A program made the position numbers and the translations under genes. From contig NZ_NPDZ01000007.1 of assembly GCF_002811875.1 (NCBI RefSeq), positions 62,001-126,000 on the forward strand: DNA of 64,000 nt. The letters are read 5' to 3'. The notes under the pieces were generated by a model that saw nothing but the letters and a program-made list of their open reading frames with translations, had not been told where the DNA came from and ran no database searches. The number at the start of each line of letters is the position of its first letter. The stretch's first letter is position 1. This DNA comes from Leptospira perolatii (GTDB lineage Bacteria > Spirochaetota > Leptospiria > Leptospirales > Leptospiraceae). Positions 61,673-64,000 of this stretch are shown in pieces.

Positions 61673-62550
61673 TAAAAAAAATTGCAGTAGGGTTCCTAAG
61701 GCGATGCATCGCTTTCGTGGCTACGGTTAAAGGAAAGTTACTCACATTTGTTCGGAGAACTTTTCCATATTTGGGCATTTTTTATAACGAGAATGATAGA
61801 AAAATATTTTCGCTCCGAAAAAGATATGAAGGCGAGTCCTGTTTTATCATAGGAAACGGTCCTAGTCTGACCGCCGATGATCTAGAGCTTGTCAAAAAGA
61901 CCGGTTTTAGATCCTTCGGAGTCAATAAAATATATTTAATATATGATCAAACAGATTGGAGGCCAGATTTTTATGTGTGTGAGGATGTGCCATTCATTGA
62001 ATCTGCTCTGAGTGGGATCGAGGCTGTCGAGGCTAAGATTAAGTTTTTGACTAAAGTGAAAGGATTGTCAGAGACGGAAGGCACGATTTGGATTAAAAGA
62101 ATCGAAACCTACTTTGATGCAAAGCCTCAGTTTTTTTCAAATCCGATACCGCATGTTTTTTGCGGACAAACCGTGATATATATTTGTATGCAATATGCTT
62201 TATATATGGGGTTTAAAAAGATCTACCTTTTGGGAGTGGATTTTAATTGGAAATTAGACGGAATTGAGCAGGATGAAAAATATCTTAGCGTGATCACGAA
62301 AGATGAGAATCATTTTCACCCAGAATATTTTAAGCCAGGTGAAAAGCAATATTTGCCCACGAGAGATCATTATAATTTTATGATTAAATGTCTCGAATTG
62401 GCGCGTAAAGTGAGCGGAATACAAGACACGACTATATACAATGCTACGCGAGGAGGCAAGCTGGAAGTTTTTGAGAGGATTTCACTTGAAGATTTGCTGC
62501 TTTCTATTCCTGCATCAAAAGAGAAATTGCATTCTTTAGGTCAGTCATAA
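61669..62550 (+). CDS. MptE-like / DUF115 glycan-locus protein
   Basis: 293 residues. The start CFIIGNGPSLTADDLELV with GVNKIYLIYD and the later FKKIYLLGVDFNW are typical of DUF115/MptE-like proteins; the same core is found in Maf flagellin-glycosylation proteins and some sialyl-type glycosyltransferases. Transfer of a CMP-nonulosonate is therefore a plausible role here, but unproved. ATGA overlap with the SGNH gene. Confidence 0.75.
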   Translation: MIKKIAVGFLRRCIAFVATVKGKLLTFVRRTFPYLGIFYNENDRKIFSLRKRYEGESCFIIGNGPSLTADDLELVKKTGFRSFGVNKIYLIYDQTDWRPDFYVCEDVPFIESALSGIEAVEAKIKFLTKVKGLSETEGTIWIKRIETYFDAKPQFFSNPIPHVFCGQTVIYICMQYALYMGFKKIYLLGVDFNWKLDGIEQDEKYLSVITKDENHFHPEYFKPGEKQYLPTRDHYNFMIKCLELARKVSGIQDTTIYNATRGGKLEVFERISLEDLLLSIPASKEKLHSLGQS

Positions 62551-62551
62551 A

Positions 62552-63739
62552 TTGCAAAAGAAGATACTTTTGATTACGGATAGGCCAGTTGACAAGAGAT
62601 TTTGGGACTATTGGCTATTTACTAAGTTTGAAGAATGTTTTTCCGCCGAATGGAAAATAGAAATTGTAGCTTTAGCGTATTTGCATGATTTCACGGCTCC
62701 GTCAAATTTTGTTCCGCACCCAAAGTTTGTGTTAAGAATTTTTGAAAGCGAAGCAGATTTTCTGAAATTTCTTGGTAATTTCAATTCAAGGGAGGTCTTG
62801 CTACTTTTGTATACTTGGGCCAAAGTGAATTTTTTTAATAAAATTATCGATTTGATAGAAATTAAGAGATTCGAATATATTTATCTAATGCATGGAGAAG
62901 GGGATAATATTATAAAGCCATTAAGTTCCTCTCGATCTGATCTACTTTCTGAGCTTTTGGATGGCTTGATTTGGGCGCTTCGAATTCTAAAAAGAGTATT
63001 TCAGAGGCGTGGTCCGGCCTATTGGTTGAATGGAACTCGAGCTAGGTATAGAGCGCAATTACCGGATGCTGCACCGATCGGATTTCGAACTAAATTCCCC
63101 GTAATAGGGTTGCATACAATCGATCAACTACGCGAGGCAAAGACAGTTTTGCATGTTAAGGGACAAAAGATAGCGGTATGGTTGGATCAAAATGTGCCAT
63201 TTGTAAATCAATTTGGAATTTCTTTCGATGTTGATATGGTTAGCTATTATCAAACACTTTCAGGATTATTCGAATCGCTTAGGGAGCAGGGTTATCAAAT
63301 ATATTTTTCCTTTCATCCTGAATCAGATAGTGAAAAAAACTCTAATGTGGTTCTGCCATCCTTGCCGCCTTATATTATTCCCTATCAAGGATCGTCAGCA
63401 GACGTTATATCTTTCGCAGACTTAATTGTGACTCACAATAGTACGGCTTGCTACATGGCTGTTGCCTTAAACAAGCCGATCCTCTTTGTGCTTTTTTCCC
63501 ACGTAGATAAGCAGTATTGGATCGACGGTACTAAGAATTTGGGAAGAGCTTTGGGAATGCCGGTGCTTATGTTTACAGAAGGGAAATCTTGCAAAATAGA
63601 ATTCGAAAAAATAGAAGTAAATCCAAGGCTGTATAAGAAATTTCAGAAATTCTTTATTAATGGTCAAAATAAATTTTCCCCCTCTTATAAAATAATGTCC
63701 GCTTATATTCAGAAAGCCGGAATGAAAGTTTTTTCTTAA
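62552..63739 (+). CDS. Glycosyltransferase-like protein (GT-B fold suspected)
   Basis: 395 residues, TTG start one base after the previous stop. No clear family. The C-terminal part (YFSFHPESDSEKN, IIPYQGSSADVISFADLIVTHNSTACYMAVALNKPILFV) looks like the nucleotide-sugar half of a GT-B enzyme or of the polymerase-like capsule transferases. A role in adding a sugar to the O-antigen is likely from context. The stop TAA overlaps the next ATG. Confidence 0.6.
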   Translation: MQKKILLITDRPVDKRFWDYWLFTKFEECFSAEWKIEIVALAYLHDFTAPSNFVPHPKFVLRIFESEADFLKFLGNFNSREVLLLLYTWAKVNFFNKIIDLIEIKRFEYIYLMHGEGDNIIKPLSSSRSDLLSELLDGLIWALRILKRVFQRRGPAYWLNGTRARYRAQLPDAAPIGFRTKFPVIGLHTIDQLREAKTVLHVKGQKIAVWLDQNVPFVNQFGISFDVDMVSYYQTLSGLFESLREQGYQIYFSFHPESDSEKNSNVVLPSLPPYIIPYQGSSADVISFADLIVTHNSTACYMAVALNKPILFVLFSHVDKQYWIDGTKNLGRALGMPVLMFTEGKSCKIEFEKIEVNPRLYKKFQKFFINGQNKFSPSYKIMSAYIQKAGMKVFS

Positions 63740-64000
63740 TGTCGAGACAATTCATTGTTATTAGTAGTTTGCCTGAAGCAATGCCGAAGGGTGTTAATCC
63801 GAGTGAAGTTTTATACTTTGGTCCTTGGTGTTTTTTGGATAGGCCTGATATAAATGTATTAGAATATAAGAAATATGAAATGTTGCAAAGTCCTTGGTCA
63901 AAAGAGGATCAAGAAATGCATAAGGCCTTTGATTATGTATCGGAATTGACACTAAGGCTGGTCGATGCATTGGGCGAAGCATTCAATTCCTATTATGGCG
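63739..64000 (+). CDS. LIC12162-family transferase, N-terminal part (cut by window edge)
   Basis: First 87 codons only. The opening IVISSLPEAMP, the LYFGPWCFLD block and the LLEYKKYEMLQ-like run resemble the LIC12162 family named from the L. interrogans LPS locus, a putative transferase. ATG 63739 overlaps the preceding stop (TAATG). The remainder lies to the right, so domains beyond the start cannot be judged. Confidence 0.7.
   Translation, partial: MSRQFIVISSLPEAMPKGVNPSEVLYFGPWCFLDRPDINVLEYKKYEMLQSPWSKEDQEMHKAFDYVSELTLRLVDALGEAFNSYYG

Overview
The window is chromosomal DNA from a spirochaete of the genus Leptospira. The gene content fits: an EPS-type MarR regulator at the head of a very large LPS (rfb-type) locus, a DUF1577 protein, a start of the LIC12162 transferase family at the right edge, FlaA-like and relaxed-lipobox secreted proteins, frequent TTG/GTG starts and many 1-4 base gene overlaps. 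The species cannot be named from the sequence alone. I see no phage, insertion sequence or CRISPR array.

Left part, about 1-25,400, is mostly housekeeping and core genes: a lipoprotein (cut by the edge), nadE, waaA (Kdo transferase), a HAD protein, a FlaA-like protein, yggS-proC, an initiator tRNA, a GAF-GGDEF protein, a lipoprotein aspartyl protease, mnmA, an ATP-grasp/FMN-oxidase fusion, a DUF1577 protein, an RluA pseudouridine synthase, nhaC and an acyltransferase. A four-gene copper module follows at 19,877-23,963 (cupredoxin/beta-helix lipoprotein, small membrane protein, two-domain multicopper oxidase, SCO protein). Then come a DUF486 protein and a two-gene small heat-shock operon with a perfect CIRCE operator and an intrinsic terminator.

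From about 25,700 to the right edge nearly every gene lies on the + strand and makes or handles unusual sugars. Block A (25,695-32,524) is an eight-gene unit with a dehydroquinate-synthase-like sugar-phosphate cyclase, a SIS isomerase, an HpcH/HpaI aldolase, four oxidoreductase or hydrolase genes and a KdsB-like cytidylyltransferase. I cannot match it to a characterised pathway, and it is the best candidate here for something new. A 0.54-kb decayed stretch and the MarR-EPS regulator (33,069) follow. Next are a GDP-fucose-synthase-like gene, the O-antigen ABC exporter wzm-wzt and an FkbM-type methyltransferase.

Block B (37,716-47,379) is a nearly complete legionaminic-acid pathway of the Campylobacter GDP-sugar type: legB, legC, legI, a GNAT, legG, a PIG-L deacetylase, ptmE, ptmF, legF, ptmA. 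Block C (48,482-53,622) holds the four enzymes for GDP-D-glycero-alpha-D-manno-heptose (gmhB, hddC, a CBS-fused hddA, gmhA). Interleaved with it is block D (51,152-57,784), a second ulosonate-type set: a NeuB-like synthase fused to a TIM-barrel isomerase, a second TIM-barrel protein, a NeuA-like cytidylyltransferase, a class IV aminotransferase and two SDRs. The end of the window holds an FkbM methyltransferase, a decayed HAD/cytidylyltransferase remnant, two MocA-type oxidoreductases, an SGNH hydrolase, an MptE-like protein, a glycosyltransferase-like protein and the LIC12162-family start.

Together the right 38 kb should supply at least three CMP-activated acidic sugars and one GDP-heptose to an O-antigen that is exported by an ABC transporter and decorated with methyl and acyl groups. 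No similarity search was run; assignments rest on motifs and gene order read by eye.
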